A stretch of 51,040 nt of DNA. It comes from Pseudomonadota bacterium (GTDB lineage: Bacteria > Myxococcota_A > Polyangia > Fen-1088). The notes under the pieces were generated by a model. That model ran no database searches. It saw nothing but the letters and a program-made list of their open reading frames with translations, and had not been told where the DNA came from. This document shows, one piece after another, positions 1-8,447 of this stretch. The DNA lies in assembly GCA_017881315.1 (NCBI GenBank), contig JADGRB010000006.1, positions 1 to 51,040 of the forward strand, in the 5' to 3' direction. Position numbers and translations under genes: made by a program. Each line of letters starts with the position of its first letter. Position 1 is the first letter of the stretch.

Positions 1-1439
1 GCGGCCTCTTTCGCCGACGGGACGCCTTTGTCGCCGCGGCTCTCGATGGTCCCGATGCCGTATTTCTCCAGCTTGTAGTAGAGCGCGCTGGTCTTGATGC
101 CGAGCAGGCGGGCGGTCTCGGTCTTCACGCCGCCGCTCTTGTCGTAGGCCCGCTGGATGAGCTGTCGTTCCAGATCCTCGATCAGGTCCGGCAGCGACAT
201 CTCGCCCCCCGGGAGCGCCAGCGCGTTTTCCGGCAGCCCGCCCCGCACCGACGCTGGCAGCGCCGCGATGTCGATGGTGGTCCCTTCCCCGAACACCAGC
301 GCCTGCTCGATCACGTTTTCGAGCTCGCGGACGTTGCCGGGCCAGCCGTAGGCGCCGAGGCGCGCCAGCGCGACCTCCGTGATCCCGGTGATTCCCGCGT
401 TGGTGCGGGGCGCCAGCTTGGTGATGAAGTGCGCCACCAGCCGCGGGATGTCCTCCTTGCGCTCGCGCAGCGGTGGAACCTCGCAGGGGACCACGTGCAG
501 CCGATAGAAGAGATCCTCCCGAAAGCGTCCGGCGGCGACCTCCGCCCCGATGTCCTTGTGGGTGGCGGAGACCACGCGCACGTCGACCTTGATCGTCTCC
601 TCGCCGCCCACCCGCTCGAAGGCGCGTTCCTGCAGGACCCGCAGGAGCTTGAGCTGCAACGCCGGCGTGACGTCGCCGATCTCGTCGAGGAAGAGCGTGC
701 CCTTGTCGGCCAGCTCGAACCGCCCGAGCTTGCGCTTGATGGCGCCAGTGAAGGCCCCCCGTTCGTGACCGAACAGCTCCGATTCCAGCAGCGTCTCGGT
801 GAGCGCGCCGCAGTTCACCTTCACGAACGGCCCGGCCGACCGCTTCGACCGGGCGTGGATCGCTCGGGCCACCAGCTCCTTGCCGGTCCCCGATTCGCCG
901 TGGATGTAGACCGAGGCGTCGGTGGGCGCGACCTTCTCGATGGTCTGGAAGACCGCGCGCATGGCGGGCGTCTCCCCCACGATCTCCGAGAACCGATAGG
1001 GCAGCGCCGCGTCGGCGCGCAAAGCGGCGCTCTCCGCCTCGGCCCGCTCGCGGGCGCGGCGCTCGGCCCGCAGCTCGAGCGCCCGCGCGACCTTGAGCCG
1101 CACCACCTCCGGCGCGAACGGCTTCTGCAAGAAATCGAAGGCCCCCAGACGCATCGCCTCGACGGCGGTCTCGACGGTGCCGAAGGCGGTCACGATCATG
1201 ACCGGACACTCGGGATCGCGATCGATCACCGACCGAACCACCTCGAGCCCGCCGGTGCCGTCCATCTTGAGATCGGTGATCACGAAGTCCACGCCGCGGC
1301 GCCCGCCCGCGGGTGCCACGTGTTTGAGACCCTCGTCCCCCGAGGCGGCCAGGACCGCTTCGTGCCCCATGCGCCGCACCGTGGCGCCGAGCCCCTCGCG
1401 CATCGTCTCGTTGTCGTCGATGATGAGGACCCGGGCCAT
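1..1439 (-). CDS. NtrC-family sigma-54-dependent response regulator (3' end outside window)
   Basis: Two-component response regulator that activates sigma-54 RNA polymerase by ATP hydrolysis. The visible 479 codons hold a receiver domain (residues ~1-120: acidic pair D8/D9, phospho-acceptor D56, conserved K106), a central AAA+ domain with Walker A GESGTGKE, the sigma-54 contact loop GAFTGA and Walker [10 protein letters not shown], and a C-terminal Fis-type helix-turn-helix ([21 protein letters not shown]). The HTH is complete and only the extreme C-terminus is cut by the window edge. The start ATG at 1439 is preceded by TAGGCT seven nucleotides upstream and no Shine-Dalgarno, suggesting a leaderless transcript. 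It is divergent from hisC with only 26 bp between. No partner kinase is visible here. The family assignment is certain, the target genes are unknown. Confidence 0.95.
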   Translation of the reverse strand, partial: MARVLIIDDNETMREGLGATVRRMGHEAVLAASGDEGLKHVAPAGGRRGVDFVITDLKMDGTGGLEVVRSVIDRDPECPVMIVTAFGTVETAVEAMRLGAFDFLQKPFAPEVVRLKVARALELRAERRARERAEAESAALRADAALPYRFSEIVGETPAMRAVFQTIEKVAPTDASVYIHGESGTGKELVARAIHARSKRSAGPFVKVNCGALTETLLESELFGHERGAFTGAIKRKLGRFELADKGTLFLDEIGDVTPALQLKLLRVLQERAFERVGGEETIKVDVRVVSATHKDIGAEVAAGRFREDLFYRLHVVPCEVPPLRERKEDIPRLVAHFITKLAPRTNAGITGITEVALARLGAYGWPGNVRELENVIEQALVFGEGTTIDIAALPASVRGGLPENALALPGGEMSLPDLIEDLERQLIQRAYDKSGGVKTETARLLGIKTSALYYKLEKYGIGTIESRGDKGVPSAKEA

Positions 1440-1465
1440 CTCGGGTAGCCTACGCCTGTCTCAAA

Positions 1466-2563
1466 ATGTCAGACAAGACCGACAACCCGAAACGGAAATC
1501 GTCGCTTGACCTGCTGCGGCCGGCCGTGCGTGACATGCCGGGCTACACCCCCGGCGAGCAGATCGCCGATCTGGTCAAGCTGAACACCAACGAAGGGGCG
1601 TTCGGGCCCTCCCCGCAGGTGATGGCGACCTTGGCGGCGATCGGCGACGAATCGTTGCGGCTCTACCCCGATCCGACCAGCGCCAAGCTGCGCGCCGCGG
1701 CCGCCGAGCGCTTCGGGGTCGCGCCGGAGCAGGTGCTGGCGGGCAACGGCTCCGACGACTGCCTCACCATCCTCTACCGGGCGTTCCTCGATAAGGGCCA
1801 GCGGGTCGCCTGCCCCTGGCCGACCTACGGCCTCTACGACACGCTGGCGCGCCTGCAGGGGGCGGAGCTGGTGCGCTCGCCGTTTCATCAGATCGGACGC
1901 CGTTACGAGCTGCCGGCCGACCTCACCAAGAAGCGCGCCAAGATGATCATCCTCGCCAACCCCAACAACCCGTCATCGACGCTGGTCCCGGTCGAGGAAG
2001 TGCGAAAGCTCTGCGACGAGGCGGCCCGCGCCATCGTGGTCATCGACGAGGCCTACGTCGACTTTGCCTTCGGCGCCGGGATCGACGCCAGCCTCCTGCC
2101 GTACCTCGACCAGCACCCGAACCTGGTCGTGCTGCGAACCTTCTCCAAGAGCTACAGCCTGGCCGGTGCGCGCCTCGGCCTGCTGTTCGCGGCCGCGCCG
2201 ATCGTCGAGGCGCTCATGAAGGTGAAGGACAGCTACAACGTCAACGCCATCACGCAGGCGCTGGGGGTGGCCGCCCTCGAAGATCGCGCCTACCACGAGG
2301 ACTGCGTGCGCCGCACGCTCGACCAGCGAGCCCATCTGGAAGGCGCCCTCGGCGCGCTCGGTCTCTCCTGGCCCGAGGCCGCCGCCAACTTCCTGCTGGT
2401 CGAGATCGGCGAGAGCGCCGAGGAGGTCTATCAGACGCTCAAACAGCAAGGGCTGCTGGTTCGCTGGTGGCGTACCCCGGAGCTGCGCACCAAGATCCGC
2501 ATCAGCGTCGGAAAGCCCGGAGACAACGATCGCGTCATCGCGGCGCTGCAGAAGCTTTTCTAG
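1466..2563 (+). CDS. hisC: Histidinol-phosphate aminotransferase
   Basis: PLP-dependent aminotransferase (fold type I, class II) that converts imidazole acetol phosphate and glutamate to histidinol phosphate in histidine synthesis; cytoplasmic. The 365-residue length is normal. Visible active-site elements are the ANPNNPS motif (164-170), D194 and Y197 in VIDEAYVDF contacting the cofactor, and the Schiff-base lysine K228 in RTFSKSYSLAGARLG, plus the C-terminal arginine in KIRISVG that binds the substrate carboxylate. It stands alone, without other his genes nearby, as is common for hisC copies outside an operon. Some HisC paralogues act on aromatic amino acids, so substrate range is an inference. 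The start at 1466 is the first ATG after the divergent promoter region. Confidence 0.93.
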   Translation: MSDKTDNPKRKSSLDLLRPAVRDMPGYTPGEQIADLVKLNTNEGAFGPSPQVMATLAAIGDESLRLYPDPTSAKLRAAAAERFGVAPEQVLAGNGSDDCLTILYRAFLDKGQRVACPWPTYGLYDTLARLQGAELVRSPFHQIGRRYELPADLTKKRAKMIILANPNNPSSTLVPVEEVRKLCDEAARAIVVIDEAYVDFAFGAGIDASLLPYLDQHPNLVVLRTFSKSYSLAGARLGLLFAAAPIVEALMKVKDSYNVNAITQALGVAALEDRAYHEDCVRRTLDQRAHLEGALGALGLSWPEAAANFLLVEIGESAEEVYQTLKQQGLLVRWWRTPELRTKIRISVGKPGDNDRVIAALQKLF

Positions 2564-2572
2564 AGGCGACCT

Positions 2573-3235
2573 TTGGTGGGTGCCCTCGAGCGACTCGGAC
2601 TTCTGGCTTCGGTGTTGGCCCTCGGCCCGCAGATCGCCTGCGGCAGCTCGAGCCCACCTTCGACGGGCGGCGGGGGCATGGGCGGCGGCGGTGGCGGCGG
2701 CGCGGCGGGCTCCGGCGGCATGGGGGGAGTGGACGCCGGCTGTGCTCCGGAACCCAACCTCGACCTCGGGCCTCCGACGTGCAACATGCTCACCAACAGC
2801 GCACCGAGCGTCCCCTTCACCGCCGATCCGGGATCCCCGCCGGCGTTCGGGGGCGGCGCGATAGAGGACGGCCTCTACTTCGCGACCACCGTCGTGGGCA
2901 CCGGCACCACCACCCCGACCGGTCGGCGGTTGACGCTGGCGATCACGGGCGGCGGAACGCAGCTCTTCTGGAACGGCGACATCCTGGACGGGACCGCCCA
3001 GAACATCGAGGAGACCTTCGCCGCCAACACCCACGCGTCGTCCTCGGGAAGCACGCTCAGCTTGACGACCACCTGCGCGTCGGTCTCTCCGTCGCCGCTG
3101 CCGGCGTCGATGGGCTACACCGCTACGGCCGGCACTTTGATTCTGGGGGTGACAACCAGCAGCACCAACACCGCCGTCACGACCTACACCCGGCAAGGCT
3201 GCGTGCCGAGCCCGCCGTCCCCCGACGCGCTCTGA
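2573..3235 (+). CDS. Gly-rich secreted or lipoprotein of unknown function
   Basis: About 220 residues, not recognised. The N-terminus has a short hydrophobic segment (LGLLASVLALGPQIAC) ending in a cysteine, an imperfect lipobox, followed by a Gly/Met low-complexity linker (roughly residues 30-50) and a Thr/Ser-rich domain with several cysteines. This is the build of the many surface lipoproteins in Myxococcota. It begins 9 bp after the hisC stop with TTG (2573) or GTG (2576), so it may be co-transcribed with hisC, but no functional link is evident. It ends 1 bp before the stop of the convergent TAXI gene. The coding call rests on the open frame, signal-like start and spacing; function is unknown. 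Confidence 0.6.
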   Translation: MVGALERLGLLASVLALGPQIACGSSSPPSTGGGGMGGGGGGGAAGSGGMGGVDAGCAPEPNLDLGPPTCNMLTNSAPSVPFTADPGSPPAFGGGAIEDGLYFATTVVGTGTTTPTGRRLTLAITGGGTQLFWNGDILDGTAQNIEETFAANTHASSSGSTLSLTTTCASVSPSPLPASMGYTATAGTLILGVTTSSTNTAVTTYTRQGCVPSPPSPDAL

Positions 3236-3236
3236 G

Positions 3237-4583
3237 TCAGAGCCCCGCGCCCTCGTCGGTCTGCAGGCGGCGGCGGACCTTGGCGACGTGATCGCGCAGG
3301 ACGTAGAGCTGATCGGCAAATGAAAGCGGCGTCCGCAGCTCGCCCACCGCCGCGGCGATCTCGTCGAGGCGATGCAGGACGGCCGCGCGCTCGTCCGGCT
3401 TGTGCTGGGCGTGCATGTCGTGCTCGATCGCCATGAGCGCCCCGTACCAGCGGTAGATGCGGGAACGGACCCGCCAGCGGTAGAGCGCGGGCGCGATGCG
3501 CGTCGCCGGAATGATCACCACCAGGAGCGGCAGCAACACCACCAACAACCGGTCGAGCAGGCTCGCCAGCCAGAACGGCAGGCGTTTGTAGAGAAACTGC
3601 TCGCCCGACTTGTAGTAGCGCTCGGCGTCGGGGCTGATCGGAAAGTCGCGTGCCAGCGGCGCCGGGTACTCGCCGGCGTTCCGGAACAGCCCCGGGCCTC
3701 CGTGAACCTCGCGCGCCGCGCTGATCAGCAGATCCGACAGCGCGGGATGCAGCTGGTTGCGCGCCACCAGCTCCACCGTCGGCCCGATCAGCTCCAGCGT
3801 TCGCGGCGGGTAATCCTTGCCCAGATCCATCGCCCCCTCGGGCAGCGTCAGCTTCGAGAGAAACCGGAACTTGCGCAGGTAGCCGTCGGCCTGCCGGAAG
3901 GTCAGAAGCTCGATCCCGGGCAGCTCGCGCAGGCTGCGCATCACCTCGGGCGTCGCCGAGTCGCCCATCAAGAAGGCGGCGTCGATGTGACCCGCCACCA
4001 GCGCCCGCGCCGCCTCCGCACCAGACAGGTCGAGCAAGGTGGTCGGCGCGCCATCCATCTCGTTGGCCTTGAGAATCTTGAGCGCCAGCGCCCGCGCGCC
4101 GCTCCCCTCGGGGCCGATCGCGAGGCGCTTGCCCTTGAGCTCGGAGAGCAGGTCGATCGGTTTGCCGCTGCGGCAATAGATCATGAGCGGCTGCGCGAAC
4201 AGGCTGCCGAGCGACATGAGGTGCGACACGTCCACCCCGTCGGTGAGCCCGCCCTGCACGAACCCGACGTCGACCTTGAACGATGGCGTCGCCAGCTTCT
4301 CCAAGTTGTCGAGGGCGCCGCGCGAGGGCAGCACCTCGACCTTCACGCCGTACCGCTCGATGATCTTCTTGTACTTATCGGCCGAGACCCGATAGCCGCT
4401 GCCGTCGGGCCCGCTCACGATCCGGATCGTCCCCGGCGGCCCGAAATGGATCGCCTTGGCCGCCACCCACCCGGCCAGGACGACCACCAGCAAGACCGGC
4501 GTTCCCACCAGGATGAGGTCGCGCCAGGAAACCGACCTCATCCGTTCGAAGAGTCGCGCGGGCTCGACGGGAGAGCGACTCAT
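3237..4583 (-). CDS. TAXI-type (TRAP-associated) substrate-binding protein, membrane-tethered
   Basis: 448 residues. The N-terminus has a membrane segment (~20-43), then a TAXI-family periplasmic binding domain. Family-like features include GSGYRVSADKYKKIIERYGV, DVGFVQGG and KGKRLAIGPEGSGARALALKIL. After ~330 residues a second hydrophobic segment follows (LDRLLVVLLPLLVVIIPAT), with a basic, probably cytoplasmic tail of about 90 residues that may form helices. Free TAXI proteins lack such a C-terminal anchor and usually sit beside a fused TRAP permease; no permease is in this window. The substrate is unknown (TAXI members commonly bind small carboxylates). The start ATG 4583 is preceded by TAGTAT with a 7-nt gap, a leaderless-type promoter. 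It is convergent with the upstream lipoprotein gene. The function could be sensing rather than transport (inference). Confidence 0.8.
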   Translation of the reverse strand: MSRSPVEPARLFERMRSVSWRDLILVGTPVLLVVVLAGWVAAKAIHFGPPGTIRIVSGPDGSGYRVSADKYKKIIERYGVKVEVLPSRGALDNLEKLATPSFKVDVGFVQGGLTDGVDVSHLMSLGSLFAQPLMIYCRSGKPIDLLSELKGKRLAIGPEGSGARALALKILKANEMDGAPTTLLDLSGAEAARALVAGHIDAAFLMGDSATPEVMRSLRELPGIELLTFRQADGYLRKFRFLSKLTLPEGAMDLGKDYPPRTLELIGPTVELVARNQLHPALSDLLISAAREVHGGPGLFRNAGEYPAPLARDFPISPDAERYYKSGEQFLYKRLPFWLASLLDRLLVVLLPLLVVIIPATRIAPALYRWRVRSRIYRWYGALMAIEHDMHAQHKPDERAAVLHRLDEIAAAVGELRTPLSFADQLYVLRDHVAKVRRRLQTDEGAGL

Positions 4584-4611
4584 CCGCCCGATACTACCTC
4601 GGGCGGAGGGC

Positions 4612-5505
4612 TCAGATCGCGGCGCAGCGATCCAGCACGACGCTCTCGGTGTCGCCGTCGATGTCGACGTCGGCGTGGCCGCAGCTGGTGATCGTCACCG
4701 TGGCCGACTTGCCATCCGACTTGCCGCCCGCCACCGTTCCGGTGAGCGAGCCCGACACCGCGCAGTTGCAGGTGGCCGCCCAGGCCAGATTGTGGGGCTC
4801 CAGGGTCACCGAGTAGCCCGCCAGGTTGTGCGTGACCACCAGCGCCCCCGAGACGATCTCGAAGTCCGCCCGCGTGGTCCCGGTCATGACGATCGGCGAG
4901 GTGGTCGCGGTACTGATGTCGAAGAGCGTGTGACCGCCTGGGCCGGTCAGGACCCGCTCCATCCCCGGCACCGCATAGTTGAAACCGGCGTCGGTCTTGG
5001 TCAGCGTCTGGCCGCCCCCCGGCGAAGACACCGCCAGCGTCCCGCCGTAAAGTCCGGTGAGCGTCAAGCTGGCCATGCGGTTCACCGAGTCGCCGGTGGC
5101 CCCCAGCGTACACGCCACCGTGTCGCTGAAGGTCAACGTCGCCGATCCGTCGAGCGTCGCGGTCCCGATCGAGCAACCGTTGAAAGTTCGCGTGCGTACG
5201 CCCGCGGCGCACGCGGAGAACGTCACGTCCGTGCAGGAGGCCGCGTAGGCCGACGGCATCAGGACCTCCAGCGCGCGGCGCCAGACCGGTCCCTTGAGCT
5301 CGTCGGGCGTGCGCAGGATCGGCAAGGCCGGCAGCATCGCCGTGGCGCCGCTGCCGTTGGCCGATTCGTCGGCGCTGGCCATCACCTCGCCGACCGATGC
5401 GCCGATCTGCCCCTGATCATCCAACCCCTTGCGGCAGCCGCCCGCCAGCGACGCCAGCGCGACCGCCGTCAAAATCCCCGTCTTCGATCCCGCTCGTGTC
5501 AGCAT
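4612..5505 (-). CDS. Lipoprotein of unknown function
   Basis: 297 residues, not recognised. The N-terminus carries a signal peptide ending in a lipobox-like SLAGGC with the lipidated cysteine at C24, so it is probably anchored in the outer or inner membrane. The rest is rich in Thr, Gly and Ala with beta-strand-like alternation (many short TVT, LTL and GTV stretches) and scattered cysteine pairs, resembling an exported beta-sandwich or repeat protein. The last ~40 residues hold an Asp-rich stretch (HADVDIDGDTES) that could bind calcium (inference). A good Shine-Dalgarno, AAGGAG, lies seven bases before the ATG at 5505, unlike its leaderless neighbours. It lies 28 bp upstream of the TAXI gene on the same strand, but that gene appears to have its own promoter. 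Confidence 0.65.
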   Translation of the reverse strand: MLTRAGSKTGILTAVALASLAGGCRKGLDDQGQIGASVGEVMASADESANGSGATAMLPALPILRTPDELKGPVWRRALEVLMPSAYAASCTDVTFSACAAGVRTRTFNGCSIGTATLDGSATLTFSDTVACTLGATGDSVNRMASLTLTGLYGGTLAVSSPGGGQTLTKTDAGFNYAVPGMERVLTGPGGHTLFDISTATTSPIVMTGTTRADFEIVSGALVVTHNLAGYSVTLEPHNLAWAATCNCAVSGSLTGTVAGGKSDGKSATVTITSCGHADVDIDGDTESVVLDRCAAI

Positions 5506-5653
5506 GAGGTGCTCCTTGATTGCGAAGAGAGCCTCGCGCCCCCGATATCGGAGGTTGCAGCCGCAAGATTGAGGTGAGGCTCAGGTTGGGGGCCGGACGG
5601 GTCGACTCCCCGTCCGCTCACCCAGACAGACCCCGCCCGACGGAAAATCTGAA

Positions 5654-5677
5654 AGAGCACCGCGACTTAGGTGCTCT
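5654..5677 (-). terminator. Hairpin with T-rich tail, likely terminator of the fba transcript
   Basis: Perfect 8-bp arms AGAGCACC and GGTGCTCT around an 8-nt loop, followed on the minus strand by TTCAGATTTTCC. It lies about 100 bp past the fba stop and reads as a weak intrinsic terminator. Confidence 0.5.
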
Positions 5678-5715
5678 CCGTCACACTCGTCGAGGCGAGT
5701 AGATCGCGTGGGGGA

Positions 5716-5773
5716 GGGCCGGCTTTGCCGGCCCGAGCCCGTCGCGGGAGGTTTGGAACCCTTTCAGGGTTCC
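5716..5773. repeat. Two further hairpins directly after the fba stop
   Basis: GGGCCGGC-TTT-GCCGGCCC (5716-5734) and GGAACCCT-TTC-AGGGTTCC (5755-5773) are perfect 8-bp palindromes with 3-nt loops. The second starts 2 bp past the fba stop codon. Neither has a T run, so mRNA 3'-end protection or a REP-like role is as likely as termination. Confidence 0.55.
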
Positions 5774-5774
5774 A

Positions 5775-6848
5775 TCAAAACGCGAACTTGCCGAAGGCGC
5801 CCAGATCCTTGAAGGCCTCGACGAGGCGGGCCGTGATCCCCTTCTCGCCGATGTTCAGCCAGCCGCGCGGGTCGATGTACTTCTTGTTGGGCTTTTCGGG
5901 ACCTTCCGGGTTGCCGATCTGCGAGTGGAGGTAGGCGCCCTTGTCGTCCATGAACTGCTTGATGGGGTGCGTGAAGGCCCACTGCGTGTCGGTGTCGATG
6001 TTCATCTTCACGACGCCGTAGGAGACCGCTTCGCGGATCTCTTCCTGCGACGAGCCCGAGCCGCCGTGAAAGACGAAGTTCACCGGCTTCGGCCCGGTCT
6101 TGCGCTGCTCCTGAATGAATTTCTGCGAATCGCGCAGGATCGTCGGCTTGAGCTTGACGTTGCCGGCGGCGTAGACACCGTGCGTGTTGCCGAAGGCGGC
6201 GGCCACGGTGAAGCTGCCGAGCGGGCCCAGCGCGTCGTAGGCCTTGAGCACGTCCTCCGGGTGCGTGTAGAGCTTATCGTGCTCGACGCCGGAGTTGTCG
6301 ACGCCGTCCTCTTCGCCGCCGGTGATGCCGAGCTCGATCTCCAGCGTCATGTTCATCTTGGCGATGCGCGCCAGCGTCCGGGCGCTGATCTCGATGTTCT
6401 CGGCCAGCGGCTGCTCGGACAGGTCCAGCATGTGCGAGCTGAAGAGCGGTTCGCCGTTGCGCGCGAAGTACTCCTCGCCCGCCGCGATGACGCCCTCGAC
6501 CCAGGGGAGGATCTTCTTGGCGCAGTGGTCGGTGTGCAGCACCACCGGCACCCCGTAGGCCTTGGCGAGCGTCCGGACGTGCAGGGCGCCGGCGACGGCA
6601 CCGGCGATCGAGGCCTGCTGCGCAGAGTTGTCGAGCGACTTGCCGCCGTAGAACTGCGCGCCGGTGTGCGAGAACTGGATGATGATCGGGGCCTTGGCCT
6701 CCTTGGCCGCCGCCATGGCGGCGTTCGCCGAATTCGATCCGATCGCGTTCACCGACGGCAGCGCCGCTCCGGCTTCCTTGCAATAAGCGAACAGCTCTTT
6801 GAGAGCATTGCCCGTCACGACCCCTGGCGGCAGCTTCATGGTTCCCAT
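5775..6848 (-). CDS. fba: Class II (zinc-dependent) fructose-bisphosphate aldolase
   Basis: Cleaves fructose 1,6-bisphosphate to dihydroxyacetone phosphate and glyceraldehyde 3-phosphate, or the reverse; cytoplasmic glycolysis/gluconeogenesis. The 357 residues match the FbaA (class IIA) length. Visible signatures are HTDHCAKKILPW (catalytic D107, zinc ligand H108), the acidic loop GGEEDGVDN, the zinc-ligand histidines in FGNTHGVY and FHGGSGSS, and the phosphate-binding NIDTDTQWAFT. The ATG at 6848 follows TATACT by nine bases and lacks a Shine-Dalgarno; a second ATG at codon 4 is the alternative start. The gene ends in a run of three hairpins. It lies downstream of the subtilase gene on the same strand (60-bp gap), without metabolic connection. 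Confidence 0.95.
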   Translation of the reverse strand: MGTMKLPPGVVTGNALKELFAYCKEAGAALPSVNAIGSNSANAAMAAAKEAKAPIIIQFSHTGAQFYGGKSLDNSAQQASIAGAVAGALHVRTLAKAYGVPVVLHTDHCAKKILPWVEGVIAAGEEYFARNGEPLFSSHMLDLSEQPLAENIEISARTLARIAKMNMTLEIELGITGGEEDGVDNSGVEHDKLYTHPEDVLKAYDALGPLGSFTVAAAFGNTHGVYAAGNVKLKPTILRDSQKFIQEQRKTGPKPVNFVFHGGSGSSQEEIREAVSYGVVKMNIDTDTQWAFTHPIKQFMDDKGAYLHSQIGNPEGPEKPNKKYIDPRGWLNIGEKGITARLVEAFKDLGAFGKFAF

Positions 6849-6908
6849 TGGCGCGGCAGTATAGGACGGACGCGGTCGGTAATCGACGCCCCGTGTGTTT
6901 CCGAAATG

Positions 6909-8378
6909 TCAGCGTCGGCGAAGCGCCCGCAGTAGCGAAAGCGGGTGGAGGATGCGGTGGAGGTCGACCCGGCTCGGCGGCCGGGGCGATGCCCGGCGCG
7001 GGGGCGAGCCGGCGATGAGAGCGGCGGTCGTGGCCTCGTCGGGCGTGTAGAAGAAGTCGCTCGGGAACAGCGAGACCGGCAGGCTGCCGTCCGCACCGCG
7101 CAGCGCCAGCAGGTCGGTGCGCGCCTGCGCCGGGGCAAACGGGGCTCGCGCGCTCAACGATACGGTGCGCGCCACCATCGGCGACGAGAAGCTGGTCCCG
7201 GCCAGCCACAGCAGCCAGTCGCCCGCGTAGGGCGCGACGACCGACTGACCTGGGGCGTAGACATCGACGCAGGCGCCGAAGTCCGAGAAGGTGTTGCGGA
7301 CCTGGTTGCCGGGGTTGTAGGCGCCGATCAGGAGCGACAGCGGATCGCCGAGGTCGCACGAGAGCGAGTCGGCGCCGCTGTCGATCTGCGCGCCGTCGTT
7401 CCCGGCCGCCTGGACGGTGAGGACCGCGGGCCCCTGGATCGTGGCGGCGTGTGCGAGCTCGGCTTGATCGAGGATCGAAAAATAGGCCGAAAGGTCGATG
7501 GGCGTCGGACAGTTGCTGGCGATCTGCATCGCCTCCAGAGCCGCCCGCGACGACGCGCCGAAGCTCTTGTTGACCAGACCGACGTGGTACTTGTTCTCGG
7601 CCCCCGAGAGGTCGGCCTCGATCTGGGTCGGTTGATTCACCAGGGCGGCGAACACCTGCGGATCGGAGAAGAGCTGCACCGCCTGGTCGATGTCCGCTTG
7701 CACGAAACAGACAAACGAGCTCTGCGCGGTCGCCTCGGACTGCAGCTGCCGCTCGACCAGCACCAACCGGACGGTCGGATTGTCGTGGACCACGGTGCCG
7801 GCGGTGGCGGTGCCGTGATAGCGGAAGTTTTGGAATTCGGCGTCCAGCACGTCGGCGATCTGGGTGAACTCGGCTTGCGTGAAGGCCTGATTGCCGAACT
7901 GGTTGGCGCGGACCATCGCGTTCCAGCGGCCGCGATACTGGGCGATCGACGGGAAGGGATCCGCTTTCGCGTCGATGCCAACGGTCAAGTGGCAGCTGTC
8001 GTCCGGGACACTGAGCGCCGCGATGAGATCTTGCTTCATCTGAGCGAACGAGCCGCCGGCGTCGGCGCCCCCCGCGTCCGACGAGACGCCGCCGTCGGCG
8101 CCCCCCGCGTCCGGCGAGACACCGGCGTCGGCGCCCCCCGCGTCTGGCGGGACGGCCGCGTCGGGGGCCGGCTCGTTGACGCAGGTCTCGGTGAAGGCCG
8201 CCGCGACCCTGCCCCGCAGCTCGCTCACCGACAGGTCGAACCCGTCGTCGATCACCATGACGTTCTGTTGCTGGTTGTGGCTGGGCGCCACCAAGGAGAA
8301 GCCACCGTCCCCGCCACACCCGCCCGCCAGGCCAAGAGCCAGGCATGAGGACGCCAACCTGATCCGCGATCGATGCAT
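6909..8378 (-). CDS. Subtilisin-like (S8 family) lipoprotein protease with a repeat insertion
   Basis: 489 residues. The signal peptide ends in LAGGC (lipid cysteine C21). All subtilase catalytic elements are visible: D44 in VMVIDDGFD, H188 in YHGTATAGTVV, oxyanion N327 in VQAAGNDGAQ and nucleophile S396 in LAGTSFSSPMVA. It should therefore be an active, membrane-anchored exported endopeptidase. The Asp-His distance is about 144 residues, several times the usual spacing. The insertion holds three copies of an 11-residue Asp/Ala/Gly/Pro repeat (about 76-108) and a charged helical segment. The C-terminal tail beyond ~465 is Arg/Pro-rich. There is no separate pro-domain before D44, so the insertion might take that role (inference). 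It lies 69 bp after an alpha/beta hydrolase gene on the same strand. Confidence 0.85.
   Translation of the reverse strand: MHRSRIRLASSCLALGLAGGCGGDGGFSLVAPSHNQQQNVMVIDDGFDLSVSELRGRVAAAFTETCVNEPAPDAAVPPDAGGADAGVSPDAGGADGGVSSDAGGADAGGSFAQMKQDLIAALSVPDDSCHLTVGIDAKADPFPSIAQYRGRWNAMVRANQFGNQAFTQAEFTQIADVLDAEFQNFRYHGTATAGTVVHDNPTVRLVLVERQLQSEATAQSSFVCFVQADIDQAVQLFSDPQVFAALVNQPTQIEADLSGAENKYHVGLVNKSFGASSRAALEAMQIASNCPTPIDLSAYFSILDQAELAHAATIQGPAVLTVQAAGNDGAQIDSGADSLSCDLGDPLSLLIGAYNPGNQVRNTFSDFGACVDVYAPGQSVVAPYAGDWLLWLAGTSFSSPMVARTVSLSARAPFAPAQARTDLLALRGADGSLPVSLFPSDFFYTPDEATTAALIAGSPPRRASPRPPSRVDLHRILHPLSLLRALRRR
8061..8159. repeat. 33-bp coding tandem repeat, three copies
   Basis: Units begin at 8061, 8094 and 8127 with GTCGGCGCCCCCCGCGTC and differ at only a few bases. 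Each encodes 11 residues (Asp-Ala-Gly-Gly-Ala-Asp type) of the linker in the S8 protease. Near-identity at DNA level suggests recent expansion. Confidence 0.85.
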
Positions 8379-8447
8379 CGGCCCGCCTGTCCATTGTCGC
8401 CTCCGCCTCGGACCGGCGTCAAACGAGGGCTCGATCGGAACCGCGGC

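Noticed and set aside
6274-8394. Long minus-strand frame covering the fba-protease junction
   Set aside because: It overlaps two confident genes in another frame and has no domains.
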